From Ciona savignyi (taxonomy: Eukaryota; Chordata; Ascidiacea; Phlebobranchia; Cionidae): a stretch of DNA of 64,000 nt. Positions 51,601 to 63,623 of this stretch are shown one piece after another. Made by a program: the position numbers and the translations under genes. The notes below the pieces were generated by a model. It did no database searches and was not told the DNA's origin. It saw only the letters and a list, made by a program, of their open reading frames with translations. The stretch's first letter is position 1, and every line of letters begins with the position of its first letter. The DNA lies in contig CH003282.1 of NCBI GenBank assembly GCA_000149265.1, positions 369,747 to 433,746 of the forward strand, in the 5' to 3' direction.

Positions 51601-54600
51601 ACACGAACTACCTTACATTATGTGCCCAATTGCGTCTTAATTCATTTAAAAAATTCTGCCTCACTTCCTGGTCGGGTTACCCCGAAATTTGTTTAGTCCA
51701 CATATGTGTTTGGTGCCCGCCAACGTACAATGGAGTTATCAAAACGAACCACTAGCTTTTTTCGTTGTTGAGTGATGCTATCCTATTATTATCTTACATT
51801 CAAAGAAACCACATCTTTCCATGTGTTTTCCTTGCCAGTTTTCGGAGATAAACGTGCATAATTTCTTTCCTCACCTGTTAAATTAAAAATATCTCCCTTA
51901 ACCATCTTTCAGATAAATTCGCGACTTGTGATCGAGGATGGTTTTTGTTCCGGAAAAACTGCTATCGAATATTCCGATACTTGGTAACGAGAAAAGCTCG
52001 GGCTTTAAACATTTGCTCATACTTCAAAGGGACTTTGACCGTTCCCAGGTTAGTATCAGGATGTGGAGTGAAAACCGAACCAATCTCTGGGTAAACGAAT
52101 GGGTTCCCGGACAAGGCATTTGGAGGACATTCTTAGAACCCTGTAGGTTAATAAAAGTATCCCAATGTCTTTAACACAATAAACACACTGAAATAGATCC
52201 CAAACTCGATTAGGATAAACATTGATTTCCAGCATTATAACGTCATTCGTTGTTACACCCACGGGACTAAAGACGACAAAAAAATTTATCATCATGGGTT
52301 GTCGTGGCGGTACTGATTTTAAAACCCACCTAATGAAGATACATATATAAGCAATAGTCGTAGCCGATAGATTTTCATTTTTATCCCCCTTGAAAGACGC
52401 GTTATCATTAAGGTAATCGTCATTTAACCTTTCGTCCACGAAGGGGTTACCGGGCCCTTCCAGTATGTTATGTATGATTAATACATGGCCTAATTTTAGA
52501 AGAAACCATTAATCCACTGAGTTTAAACATGCCGTTAAGTACCTAACACACAACCTACTAGCAAACGATTAGTTCTGACCTATTACTCTTTGTTTGAAAA
52601 TCAATGCGCTAACCAACCTTATTTATTTGGCTGGACGTTTAAAAAGTACACTTGGCCAAGAATATAACCTACCTGCAACCAGTGACTAGTTTAAATACCA
52701 CCACTATTTGGCAATAAACCCATAAAAATAGCAAGTTTTATAATATTCACGTTACAGTTTATATATAGTTCAACACCACCGTTTATTTGTTATAGGACAA
52801 AGAAGGAGCACTCCTTCCTAAGAAAATTTATAACGCACTTTGATGAGGGTGGAGAGTATTGGTTGGGAATGCAAGCGAGAGAGAGGGGAGCAAGGTTTTA
52901 TGACATCGACGGGACAGCACTTCGGTTCCGTAAATGGGCTCGGCGGCAAACAACCTTGTGAGTTCCGAAATATATCACGAGTGATGATTTACAATTTATA
53001 CCAATGACGAATCATTACAATGTCGTTTTCAGCAGAAACTCTCCCAAATCTGCGCTGAGCGCGAGGTAATCTGACGATTACCTGCGTTATGACGACCCAT
53101 ACGTTTTTTTATTAGGTACATAAAACACAAATATATCCTATCCAACGCAAATCCAGATATTTTAAATATTTCTGTAAATTTGGAGTTAGACAAATACATT
53201 GCATTGTTGCAGTGATTCGGACAAGTGCTCATATTTTGCATCTTCGAAATGGTACAAGACGAACTGCAATTCACAACACAAAGTTCTTTGCGCTAAACGT
53301 GAGTTGTTTGCACCTCCTTTGCATCCGCATTTTGGTGTTGTGGTGTGCGCCTGGGTGGATTGGTTGTCTAAAGAGTAATCCACCGGGAGTCCAGAAAGGG
53401 AGCAGCCAAAAGTCCCACACTGATCACTAACGGGATAGCGCCTGTAGATCAGTTGGTTGATGGACCGAAACCAGCTACCGACTTGTCGCTTATTCGAACA
53501 AGTTATGTGGTGGAAGTCCTTTGAAACCAGTAAAAAGGAAAGAACAATAATCAATGTCATTAACACATTGTAATAGCTTCGGTGGACCTACTATGGGGGC
53601 GCAATGATCTGACAATTAGGAGGATAGGATAGGATATTCATGTTTATCCCCGTGAATGGGAAAACCAAGGGGGTTAACACACGGGCAATCGTCAGATCAC
53701 CTCATTACCAGTGTTATGACATTAAGTTCTTATTTCTTAGAACTATAGGTTTTCCTGTTACTTTCATAATTAATAGTTCTTGCGAATTTTATTTTTGTAA
53801 TGAGGAAACCTAAGAAGATTTTGTCTATCTTCTTGGATAAACAGGAATGATAAATATCCTATCCTTGGTTGGTGTAAGGGCCGGTTCTACACACACGCTA
53901 AGTCGTTGACGAGCAGTCGTTTATGGGTCAAAAGCTGTGGCTGAAACATACCCTTGGTGAAACCACACCTGATGGTCAACTGTGTGTGGCTTCGTTTTTA
54001 CCACACGTTTGATTTTTCGCATTCTAACACTTGATCTACATGGGAAAGCAACATAAATCAGGACTATTTTACCGAATTTTAATAATTTATTGTTTATTTT
54101 TAGACGTGTTTTAACGACTGTCGTTTTACCGTTTGTTCCCGTTTTCCATTTTTTTCAATAGTCCAGATTTGTGTTTTCATCGTGGAAACAAAAAATAAAC
54201 TAAACCAAATTAAAACATCCATTTACACTAACAACTCTTCTAAAATACTAACCTTTTCGCAGCTGCTCAGACGAGGACGGTTGCGAACTGTGGACGAATT
54301 CAAATCCCTTCAGTTGACGTAAATACCACATGTTATTTAAATATCATGACGTCACTAACTGATGACGAATATTTCAGGATATCATGCGAATAGCAGCGGG
54401 GGGTACTGAGAATGAAGGACGAATTGTAAACGGAGTGGAGGCATTAGAAGGGCAGTTTCCTTGGCAGGTGATTATAAAATTTTTACAACCATTCTTCGTG
54501 GTTTTATACCCAGGCAAGGCACTTCGCTGCTGTTGTTTACACTCCCGGGGTCGCTGGTGGTTAACACTCCCTGTTTTATATAGAATTCTGCTTATTCCGC

Positions 54601-57297
54601 CATACAAAATCAGGGCTGTTTAAATACAGCGGCCATTGATACAGGTATCTATTCGATATTTTCTTATTTCAGGTGAGTATAAGGTTTAGAGAACCCCAAT
54701 CCGATGCGGATGGAAATGAAATTATCCACAACTGCGGGGGAACCCTGATCGATGAATGTTGGGTGCTCACAGCAGCTCACTGCTTCATGGAAAGGTAACT
54801 TAAAATGTCACATTTTAATCCTGTACTGCTGTGCGGAGTGGTTTCTGGAATACTTGAACATACGATGCACACGTAAAATAATAAAACCTGTGCAACTCTA
54901 AATGTCACGCGTAGCAGCTACTACCCCTTGGGTGGCATAAGTAAGATAGCACATATCCGTTACAGAGATACTGAAGCTTTTGCAATGTGTTTATATAGGC
55001 AATATAATAAACTTCTAGTATTTTGTAGGCAATATAATAAACTTCTAGTATTTTGCCACAAAACACACTCTACTAGCTAGCTGTAGATTTCGATCACCCA
55101 ACCTCTGATCTGACGATCCTACACCCCTTCCGCTGAACCAATTAGTATATTATAGACCTTACATCAAATTTTATTTTTTTGCAGTGATGCTACACTGTTT
55201 ACGGTTCGCGTTGGCGATTTGAACAATCAAGTAAACGACGGAACAGAGCAAGACTTTGACATAGAGCGCCTGATCATACACGAAGAATACACACTTTTCC
55301 CCTCAGCAAGACACGATTTGGCGCTTCTTAAACTGGCTCGTGTTAATGGAAAATGCGCCAGGTACATGCTGTTGTTTTACATCATAGCAGCCACGGTAAT
55401 GGTATTTACACAGCTATAGAAAAGAATATTCATGTTTAGCTTAGATCTAGTATGTAATCATGCGGTACTCTTAGATATATTGGATGCTCATGGTTAATGG
55501 GGAAACGAGGGGAGCGATTTTATACAGATAATCGTTATATTAGCTTGTGTAAGTGAAGCTACTTCTGTGTATCTTATATGACTGAAACATTTCTACGGTT
55601 TTAATTTAAATTTATTAAACCACCGAATTTAGGCCATATCCACAAAAAAGCAGGTTTTCAATCCTTCAACTTTGAACACGTGTACTAAAGCGGATTTGTA
55701 GTATTCACTACGACAACGCTCTTTCAATACATTTTCAGGTACGGTGATACCATCCAACCTGCCTGTTTGCCAGACGAAAGATTTCCAATCAAATCGCAGG
55801 GGGAGCTTTGCCAAGTGAGCGGATGGGGAGTGACCAACACCTCCCTGGGACAGAGTTGTAAGTCATGCCAAACCTACACAATGAAAAATAAATGAAAACA
55901 AACAGCAACATACAAAACGGAGCAGTGTTGCCCAATAAGATTTAAAATAAGAATTATTGACCTAATTAATAAAGGCCAATGTTTTAACTTTAAAAGACAA
56001 GAATCGAAATTTTAATATTAATGGTTCTGAAATAACCGATGGTGGTCGACCTTTTGTAATATAAAAATAACCCAATGTCCTTTTTAATGTTTGACTGATC
56101 AATATTAATTTTTATGTTTATATTGATAGGGATGGGTTCATCGCCGGAGATAAAAAATATAAGCTTTGAGGGCTTTTTAATCCAAGTCCTATGTTATTCA
56201 TCAAATATTTTAACAGCCGCTGCAGCCAATCTTATGTGGGTGACACTACCTACTAAGAGTAACAAGTACTGCAAGTCAAGATACAACAGAAAGCACGAAC
56301 TGTTTATTGATGACATCATGATTTGCGCAGGGCTAAGGGTGAGTTATTTCACAAATACGAACTCTAGAATTTCCGCACAGAGGTGATACCTGTATGCTGG
56401 AATAAGACTAATTTTTTTTAGGGTTGATACGGTAAACCGACGGTGGGCGCGACGTGATCTGACGATTGCTTATGTGTTAACGCTCATTGAGTTTTCCTAT
56501 TCACGCGAATAACCTATCGTATTCTGGTGTTCATTTTTTCCTCATTTCGTTACGCCGTAAAATTTCAGACTGGCGGCCAAGACGCGTGCACAGGGGATTC
56601 GGGTGGACCTTACGTGTGTAGGAACGATGAGGGGAAATATGCTCTGGTTGGAATCGTTAGTTTCGGTAAGACAGAAAACAAGATTTATTCTTTAATTTTC
56701 CAAAGCAATTCTGCCTAGAACATACCTATAACAATATTGGTGTCGAATACCAAATCTCCTAACCACTGAGTGCCTTGCCCAATGTCACCATCGATTAGGA
56801 TGGGGTAGCATAGGATAAGATATTCCTGTTTATTCTCGTGAATGGAAAAACGTGAGGAAAATTGTAAAGCGTTAATGAAAAAATGTAAGGGACGTTCCTT
56901 CGCTTTTAGTAAAACCTCTTTATTCGCTGGGTTTAGGCAATTTCTGATAAAAGTAAAAGGCGACACACAGGCCCACCAAGCTACTGGATAGAAAAATATT
57001 ACGGTTTTGTTTCTTAAAACTACCCTATTTTAAGGTCACAAATAATACCTTTCATAAAAGTGTAAAAAATACACGATAGCACGCCACCTTATAATGCAAA
57101 CGAAAAAAGTGAAGGCGCGGTCGTGAAACCTATGCTTGTATTGATTTTACGAGTAATACCACTTACTAATTCCAATGTTCCCAGGCATTGGTTGCGCAAG
57201 AGCAAGGTATCCAGGTGTTTACACCAACGTTCATCATTTCCTTCCATGGATCACCACGAAAATAGCCGCCAACGGGGGTGGGAACGTTTTGACGTAG
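48625..57297 (+). CDS. Secreted C-type lectin / trypsin-like serine protease fusion
   Basis: Seventeen exons join with correct phase to 673 residues: 48625..48697, 49385..49498, 49852..49978, 50257..50410, 50966..51137, 51469..51570, 51913..52048, 52796..52957, 53213..53298, 54263..54318, 54378..54467, 54673..54794, 55185..55361, 55739..55857, 56217..56338, 56569..56665, 57185..57297. A signal peptide (KVLILVFTLFTAAAKG) is followed by about 220 unrecognised residues, a basic RHRRRKNR site at 236-243, a C-type lectin domain at about 253-376 (CDRGWFLFRKNCY, YWLGM, SKWYKTNCNSQHKVLC), a linker cysteine (VANCG), and a chymotrypsin-fold protease starting RIVNG at 409. The triad is His460 (TAAHC), Asp509 (HDLALL) and Ser615 (GDSGGP); Asp609 predicts cleavage after Arg/Lys. 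Probably an extracellular zymogen, analogous in layout to lectin-bearing immune proteases such as horseshoe-crab factor C. Confidence 0.9.
50764..50838. repeat. AT-rich tandem repeat
   Basis: Irregular repeats of TATATAGATATACATGA in an intron of the lectin-protease gene (between exons 4 and 5). Confidence 0.8.
52366..52660 (-). mobile_element. Decayed SINE
   Basis: Ordered but weak matches to tail, body (GAAACCATTAATCCACTGAG) and head regions. Lies between exons 7 and 8 of the lectin-protease gene. Confidence 0.5.
53055..53145 (+). mobile_element. SINE 3' fragment
   Basis: GAGCGCGAGGTAATCTGACG through a TATCCTATCC tail. The upstream part is missing. Confidence 0.5.
53556..53704. mobile_element. 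Two SINE fragments in opposite orientation
   Basis: A decayed plus-strand piece (CACATTGTAATAGCTTCGGT to CTGACAATTA, ending near 53620) is followed by a near-consensus minus-strand 3' piece (GGATAGGATAGGATATTCAT to CAGATCACCTC). They sit tail-to-tail in the intron between the lectin and protease exons. Confidence 0.65.
54996..55055. repeat. 30-bp tandem duplication
   Basis: The unit TAGGCAATATAATAAACTTC... occurs twice in a row without a visible mismatch (54996-55025 and 55026-55055), in an intron of the protease gene. It is recent by its identity. Confidence 0.9.
56421..56521 (+). mobile_element. SINE 3' fragment
   Basis: GACGGTGGGCGCGACGTGATCT and the TTTTCCTATTCACGCG part are recognisable; head and tail are missing. 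Intron before the Ser-containing protease exon. Confidence 0.65.
56807..56950 (-). mobile_element. Decayed SINE fragment
   Basis: Tail GCATAGGATAAGATATTCCTG and part of the body (TTTATTCGCTGGGTTTAGGC), with an internal deletion. Last intron of the protease gene. Confidence 0.55.
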
Positions 57298-58202
57298 ACG
57301 CTTCCTTGGTTTATCTTTGTGCTGTTTTGCATTTCGTGTAATTTATATATAAACCTATTCGTCCGTGTTTTTTTTTGTATATAGTAGTTATGTGATTAAA
57401 ATTGACGATTTTTTAGCCTGTTAGACTTAAGCAGACTTAAGTAAAAATGTCTAACATGCAGTAGGAAGATACGTTCACCCTGTTACATTCGTCCATATCA
57501 GAAATGGATACAAATTGTCTATTGTATAGCAAAATGTTTTACAGTAATTTTTTTTAATTTGTCAAGTTAAAAAGTATTCCGATTTATTATTTAACCGATT
57601 TTGTTATTTTGTGATATCATTTCTTTAAAATGCTCTTGAACCCAAATCGAAATATTAATTCCTTTATTCATAAAATTATTTAACTATTAATCAGCGCTTA
57701 TTACACTACACTTCCCATAACCAATTACCGTTTTAATAATATAAAACCACACGTAAGACTGTCGTTTTGCCGTTTTTCCAACGTTTTCATTAAGTTAAAC
57801 AATGTGCCATTTTTTTAAAAGCCGTCGATTTAATGACCAAAAACGAAATAAACTAGACAGTGTCGGTGAAGTGTTAGTACTAATTGGCAGAATACACCAT
57901 TGATTTCTTTAGGCTGAAACGTTCAGGTCCCCTAGATCTCTAATCGCACCGGCTGTATTTTATAGCCTACATTGTCTATATCTATTTTTGCAAGCAGAAA
58001 CTAATTGGTCCGTGAGTTACTAATCGAAACGTGATTTCAAAAAGATGCGGTTGCCTCATACTTACCCAGAACCGTTTTCAGCAAAAAAACATACAAAAAA
58101 TGTTAGCACAATGGCCCAATCCAAATTTTGTGCATTTTTAGTGTCTATTATTCTTTTTCAGCCGATATTTTAGGACTGCTGAGGATTATGCACTTCAAAT
58201 TA
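57298..58202. other. Intergenic region after the lectin-protease gene
   Basis: No gene. Near 57985-58035 it holds a second copy of the repeat seen at 16225-16300 (GAGTTACTAATCGAAAC). Confidence 0.5.
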
Positions 58203-58412
58203 AAGGCACTTAACGGACATTGCCCAAAGCCAGTGGATTAATGGGTTCTACCAAATTGAAGGAACGTGTGAATAATACACGCCACACTGCAATAACTCCG
58301 ATAACCCGACGGTGGGCGCGAGAGAATGTGAAGATTGCCCGTGTGTTAGTCTACTTGATTTTCTTATTCACGAAGCTAAACATAATTATCTTATCCTTTC
58401 CTATCCTATTCC
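58203..58412 (+). mobile_element. SINE lacking the tRNA-like head
   Basis: Runs from AAAGGCACTTAACGGACATT through GACGGTGGGCGCGAGAGAAT to a TATCCTTTCCTATCCTATTCC tail region. Confidence 0.75.
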
Positions 58413-58789
58413 TTTTTTGGTCTTTAAAAATGTGTTTTGTTATATGCAAACCGAAATAATAACAACACAATAAACAAATATAAAAAAGTTAGGTGCAGTA
58501 ATCTTCATGGGTTACATGTTATCTATTGTGGGTTAGAGTGACTACTATAAACGGTGTTGTAAAATTGTGTAACTTAAAATAAAAAAAAACGACTTCACGT
58601 TAGAAATTTTAAATTTGTATTTTAGCGACTCGGGTTAAAATGTACAGCTGATTTTCTTGTTCTATGATTTTGCATTTTTACTATCAAGCACGTGACAAAT
58701 CAACCGTGGTGTTGCGGAAATGCGTTGTGCGGTTGTGGAGGTACTTTCCATATTAATTATAACACAGTGAACACACCTTACTAATTAAA

Positions 58790-60606
58790 ATGGAGGAGGA
58801 AGAAGATGCTTTACTCAGCTACACTTTCCCAGAAACTACTTCTTCCCTATTTTTGGAAGAGAAATTAAGAAAGGTTTATTATGTTTATGTCGTGTATAAC
58901 TATTTTTTTATTGCTGTTAGTAGATTTTACCGCCGAGTTTTTATATGGTGTTTTTCGTCTAGCAGAATATGTTACTTTTAAACAGATTTAGAAAAAAATA
59001 ATGACAGAGCCAGCTTGCTAAAAGTTGTTAAATAATAAATGCTGAAACACGTAATGTTTTATGCCTGATAAAAGGGCACAATAGCCATAAAGGAAAACTG
59101 TACACTAATTTAAAGGTTATATGCTGGTAGTGTCAAAACTCAGCTTAGTTTTTGGTTTGGGATTGTGTTGTGACCAGATCAACCAAGTGGAGATTTAGGC
59201 GTTGAGATATTAGTGTTAGGTTAGACTTCCAGTATAACATTGCAAAATAAAATTGCATGCAAACATGGCATATTGGCAGGAAAGTAAGCTAAACGGGGGA
59301 AGGAGAAAAACTACACTATAATAAAGTTTAGGGTTACTTTTGTGGTTGAATTTAGTGTTTGGGTCAAGGTTAGTTTGTCTACTCTTATTGAGTTGTTTTC
59401 CTCTTTGTGTTGCCCATACACCTTCACATGTAGTCTGTCCAGTTGAGTCATTCATAGAGCGTCAGATGTCAACCAAATGATTCAAACCCGTTAGCAGCTA
59501 GTCACATGTATCTTTGGCAAGGATTAAACAATTATATCTCTACCATTTAGTCCGATGGGTTAATCTGGTGTTTCAGTTGTGTCCTTGGTCAAGGCACTAA
59601 GACATTGCCTGAACCCAGCGGATTAATGGGTTCTACTAAATTATAGGAATGTGTGAATCAATATACAACACAATGCAATCCTATATACAAAAACGAGATA
59701 ATCTATCAATTAGCCAAGTTATAATGCCCCATTTTTCCACCCCCAAGTTAAACAAAGTCGCATATTCTACCCGTATGTACTTGTCGCCACAAACCATAGA
59801 AGTTGTTCCAAAAAACACCTCCCAATGTGATGTGTACCTGTCCATGTTGTTAAATTATGCAGGCATTTTATGATATTTGCCTTTTCTAAGTAGACTATAA
59901 TTTACCAGAAATTTTGGTCTGTTTGAATTTTATGAAAACACACAACAACACCATTTCAATTTCGACTGGAAATATGTTCTACTACGATAATTAGTCTTTT
60001 AAATTCATTGTCCTAGTTTATCAAATAATCATCACCTGTTTTTAGCATGGAATTGATGCTGAAACTTTGGATAAAATCCGCAATTCACAATCTCAGTTGG
60101 TGCAGCATTTCTTCTTAAACTGTGCTTCGTTACCACGGCGACAACCTCGTGACAATCGTCGAGGAAATACAACGAAAAAACGTCACAAAAAGGAAGAAAA
60201 ATTTATGAACCTAACTACTTTTCAATCTGAGAAAGTAGACACCCCTGAACATTCATGCCAATTAAGTAGTGGCATGTCTGAAATGGATAAACTAAAAAGG
60301 CGGTCACAATTAGCGAAACAATCAGTTTCCGGTACGATTAAGAACAGTGTGAAGGAAAAATTGCAAAACATTCCGAATTGTAACAAGGAATCCCGCCTTT
60401 CTAATACACCTGAATTGAATGAAAATTGTCCAAATATAATTCTAAAGAAAGTTACAACATGTTCATCTGGCCAAAGCAATACGTCTGCCACTTCAGGAAC
60501 CAATGTTCCCATTGCCACTGTGAAGAAAACTGGTAGAATCAAATTAAAACGCACCAATTGCATATCCCCAGCTTTAAAAGCTTGTAAAATAATGAAAACC
60601 TCTTGA
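58790..60606 (+). CDS. Basic 214-residue protein, unrecognised
   Basis: Two exons: 58790..58873 and 60046..60606, joined in phase 0 at a GT donor after AAG and a TTTTTAG acceptor. The first exon gives MEEEEDALLSYTFPETT and a charged segment. The junction region LEEKLRKHGIDAETLDKI reads as an amphipathic helix that spans the splice site and supports the join. The rest is rich in Lys, Arg, Asn, Ser and Thr with two basic clusters (RRGNTTKKRHKKEEK and KKTGRIKLKRT), suggesting nuclear localisation. No known domain, signal peptide or membrane segment. Conserved features seem limited to the first 60 residues. A decayed SINE lies in the intron. Confidence 0.65.
59543..59680 (+). mobile_element. Decayed SINE
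   Basis: Head and middle are recognisable (TTGTGTCCTTGGTCAAGGCA, CAGCGGATTAATGGGTTCTA); the 3' part is missing. Lies in the intron of the basic-protein gene. Confidence 0.65.
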
Positions 60607-60911
60607 TACACACATTTTTTTACATTTCCTGTCTTAGCAATCATGCATTCTGCTGTTTTTTATATTTGTTTTTATTTATTGGAAGAGTGAAATTTATAAA
60701 AACATCGAAGTTTGCATCATGGATGTTGTCAGGATTTATTTCATAGGTTGAAGAAAGCCAAGAATTTGAGATCTTGACACAACAATAATGTATAAAACAA
60801 ATAAGGCAACTAAGACGGGATAAGGCGCTTCGCATATAAAGAAGTTCAGTGCAGTATAAAACATTTGGCAATAGGGGCAAAACATAAGAAATTTTCCAGC
60901 GGCGCAATGTG
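60607..60911. other. Convergent 3' ends
   Basis: About 300 bp between the stop codons of the basic-protein gene (+) and DRAM (-). It must hold both 3' UTRs, and minus-strand AATAAA sequences lie near 60671 and 60735. Confidence 0.5.
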
Positions 60912-63623
60912 CTATGAGGTATCGGTGTTTAATAAATTTGGTAACGAGCGTGTTAAACCTGCCGACTTATTGTTATTTAACCTCAACAAGTTTATAAGTT
61001 CAATGCTGGAGCTTGCTGAGGTAGTCGACTCGCAAATTATTTTATTTTCTCGGCTGTTGTTCAGTTCTGCTGCACCTCCACTAGTGGGCAGTAGTATGTG
61101 TGTTGCATCATCAGTGATGACAAGGGGTAAGGCTGATCGCAGACTGGAAACTTTCTTCTGACAACAATTATTGTTGCTGCACATCGGCCCATTTGATGTC
61201 AGTAGAGAGACTTTGACAGTTTTGAAGGCCTGTATTTAAAACAAAATGTTTGGTCACTTTTTGAAAAATTCTCCTAATAGCTTAGAGCGCACTTGGTCAT
61301 AAACTACATAATTTGCAAGAAGTTACTACACAGAACGTTTTAACATGTTTTTAGGGTAGTTCAAAAAGACAAAAGACATTTTCGTTTTTAAAGTGAGTAG
61401 AGGGGCAATATTGCATTTATAAAGTGAGGTTGCATTAGCGCTGAGCGGTATTTTGTCGCTGCACAGAACAAGGGTATATTTAAAAAACGCAAAATAATAA
61501 CAGCTTGACACCAATCAGCAGATGACAGATTCCTGATTACCTTAAACTCATACGCGAACAAACTCAGACAGACGAGCAGGCAAAATGTCAGCAGCCACTC
61601 TGTCAGCGAACCCATCAGGTCAACCACTTTAACATATGCCGGTATGAGGCTTAGAAGTTCTTGACAAGAACCATTAGCTGTGGTTAGCGATATGTTCCTG
61701 ATGTATTCCTGGGAAATAAAAGGTGGTTTGGTATAGGCTGGATATATGTTTAGGCCTCAACATTTCATGAAATTTGCATTATGGGCATTTGTGGTTTAAG
61801 TCAGTTCAAATGTGGTTTTTATTAATTTTTATATTAGGCTGGCCGCTGGGTTAGGAATCTAAACCTTGTTATTTAAATTAGACCAGTTGAAGATTTCGCC
61901 GAATAAATGGCTTGTAGAACATGTTGTAGTTTCTTGGTTGAATTCGATAATTCACCAGCGACCATGGTTATGATAATAATTTTTTGTCTTATTAGTTCTA
62001 CATTTCTTCAGTATAGTCTACAAATCATACCCTGGTATTTATTAGACAGAAGTATGAATAAACAATCCATGTTTATCCTTGTGGGTGGTAAAAATGCACT
62101 GCATAACAAAGGCAAATGTCAGAATTCAACATGCCCGAATGCCGGATCCCTTTTGTTGAACTTGTAACTTGATACCACCACAACTATAACGTGCCATATT
62201 TTCACCAAAATGCCTAATGTATGACCCAAAAAAAAACTTAAAAATTAAATATTACATTTCAAATTGAGTAAAGCACCATTACGAAACAGACCGTCTTACA
62301 ATTAAACGTACAATACTGTGCAAACAAAGCCTATACACATGTGTGGCACAATGGTTACTGGTCAGATATTTATTTCAATGAATAAAGGTATACATACCGA
62401 AGTTCCCAGTCCATGCGTCCCCTTTTTGTATATGCCAATGCAGGACACTGGTGGAAAGAAAGTAAGGTTGATAAAATATCATTGACAATCTTTTAAAGGA
62501 AAAAACATGGTGTTGGCGCATTTTGGAAAGTGACTCCTAAAGAATTGAATTCGGCCATGTAGTAGTATGGTAAAATATAATCCTAACAAAGAGAAAATAG
62601 TAACAGGAAAGGTTTCAGATGCTCTCTCTGCCCAGGTCAATAAAGTGCGCGGTGCATAAACTAATCACTCAATAAGCATTGCTCTAATGCAATAGTTTAA
62701 ATTGGGTCAATATAACTTCCTATGCACTTACAGCAAACAAGCGCCAGTACCATGGCAGCAGCTGCAGTGAACCGTGCAACCATGACGCAAGTTGCATAGC
62801 GCATTGGTGGCTCCGCGGTACGAAATGCACGTCGGCTCAACACGCTTGTCGCAACGCCATACATTGTGCCGACGATAAATGCCAAACCAGCGCCGGAGTA
62901 ATGCGGCACTTTCGCCTTGGAAACCTAATAAAAAGAGAAATTAGTTGGTAAAGTATTTATAATCAAAGAAGTCTAATTTCCGGAATATTAAAAATAATTG
63001 TTCTAACTTTTACCCAGTTTCTATTTACTTTTTATTATATGATTAAATAACAGCAGTGAATACATGGTGAACACACGCTTGACAGCATAATGCACCATAA
63101 ACAATGGAATTACAAGACGCTTTTAGGAAACAGTTCCACTACAGCTTACTCAGGCTTTTAACGGCTTACAATGGGGTTGAAAGTATGTACCGGTATGTTA
63201 GTTTAGCAGCAATAGCAACATGATGAACTAAAAGCAACATCACTTGACCAAGTCCACTAGTTTTTTTTTATAATTAGTGGCTAGGTTTAATACACAACCT
63301 TTAGGCTACCTGTAGACATTCATTAAGTACTTCTAAACATGACATGAGATAATAAGAGCAATATAGCAGCGACTGCACTTTTAAAGTATTGACATTGAAT
63401 TTGATTTAAGGCCCTTGCTTTATTTACTTTCAGCATACTCAAACATTCTGTCATGTGTAAAACCACCAGGGAAATATTATTTATTTTAAACTCACCTGAA
63501 AGTTTCCAACCAAAATAACCCCGAAACAACTCAGCAATCCAAATACCACAGCGACCTGGTTTAAAGTGCCCCGTTGGCCCATGTGACGGTAATATCTCCA
63601 CGCAAGGAAAACAATGGTCATGC
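60912..63623 (-). CDS. DRAM-family membrane protein (autophagy modulator), N-terminus off edge
   Basis: DRAM proteins are six-pass lysosomal or plasma-membrane proteins that promote autophagy, DRAM1 under p53 control. Five exons join in frame: 63623..63496, 62924..62732, 62447..62398, 61708..61541, 61229..60912 (about 285 residues seen). Exon order matches the family: RYYRHMGQRG then GLLSCFGVILVGNFQ; HYSGAGLAFIVGTMYG; a loop with IYKKGTHGLG; an exon ending GSLTEWLLTFCLLVCLSLF, as in the DRAM AICEW segment; and FKTVKVSLLTSNG at the start of the last exon. The C-terminal tail of about 90 residues is longer than in vertebrate DRAM1 and is Ser/Asn-rich with a cluster NNNCC. The exon with the first membrane segments was not found before 64000. 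Whether it is the DRAM1 or DRAM2 orthologue is unclear. Confidence 0.85.

Noticed and set aside
60222-60644. Minus-strand open frame of 140 codons
   Set aside because: It is antisense to the basic-protein exon, which has a supported splice join.
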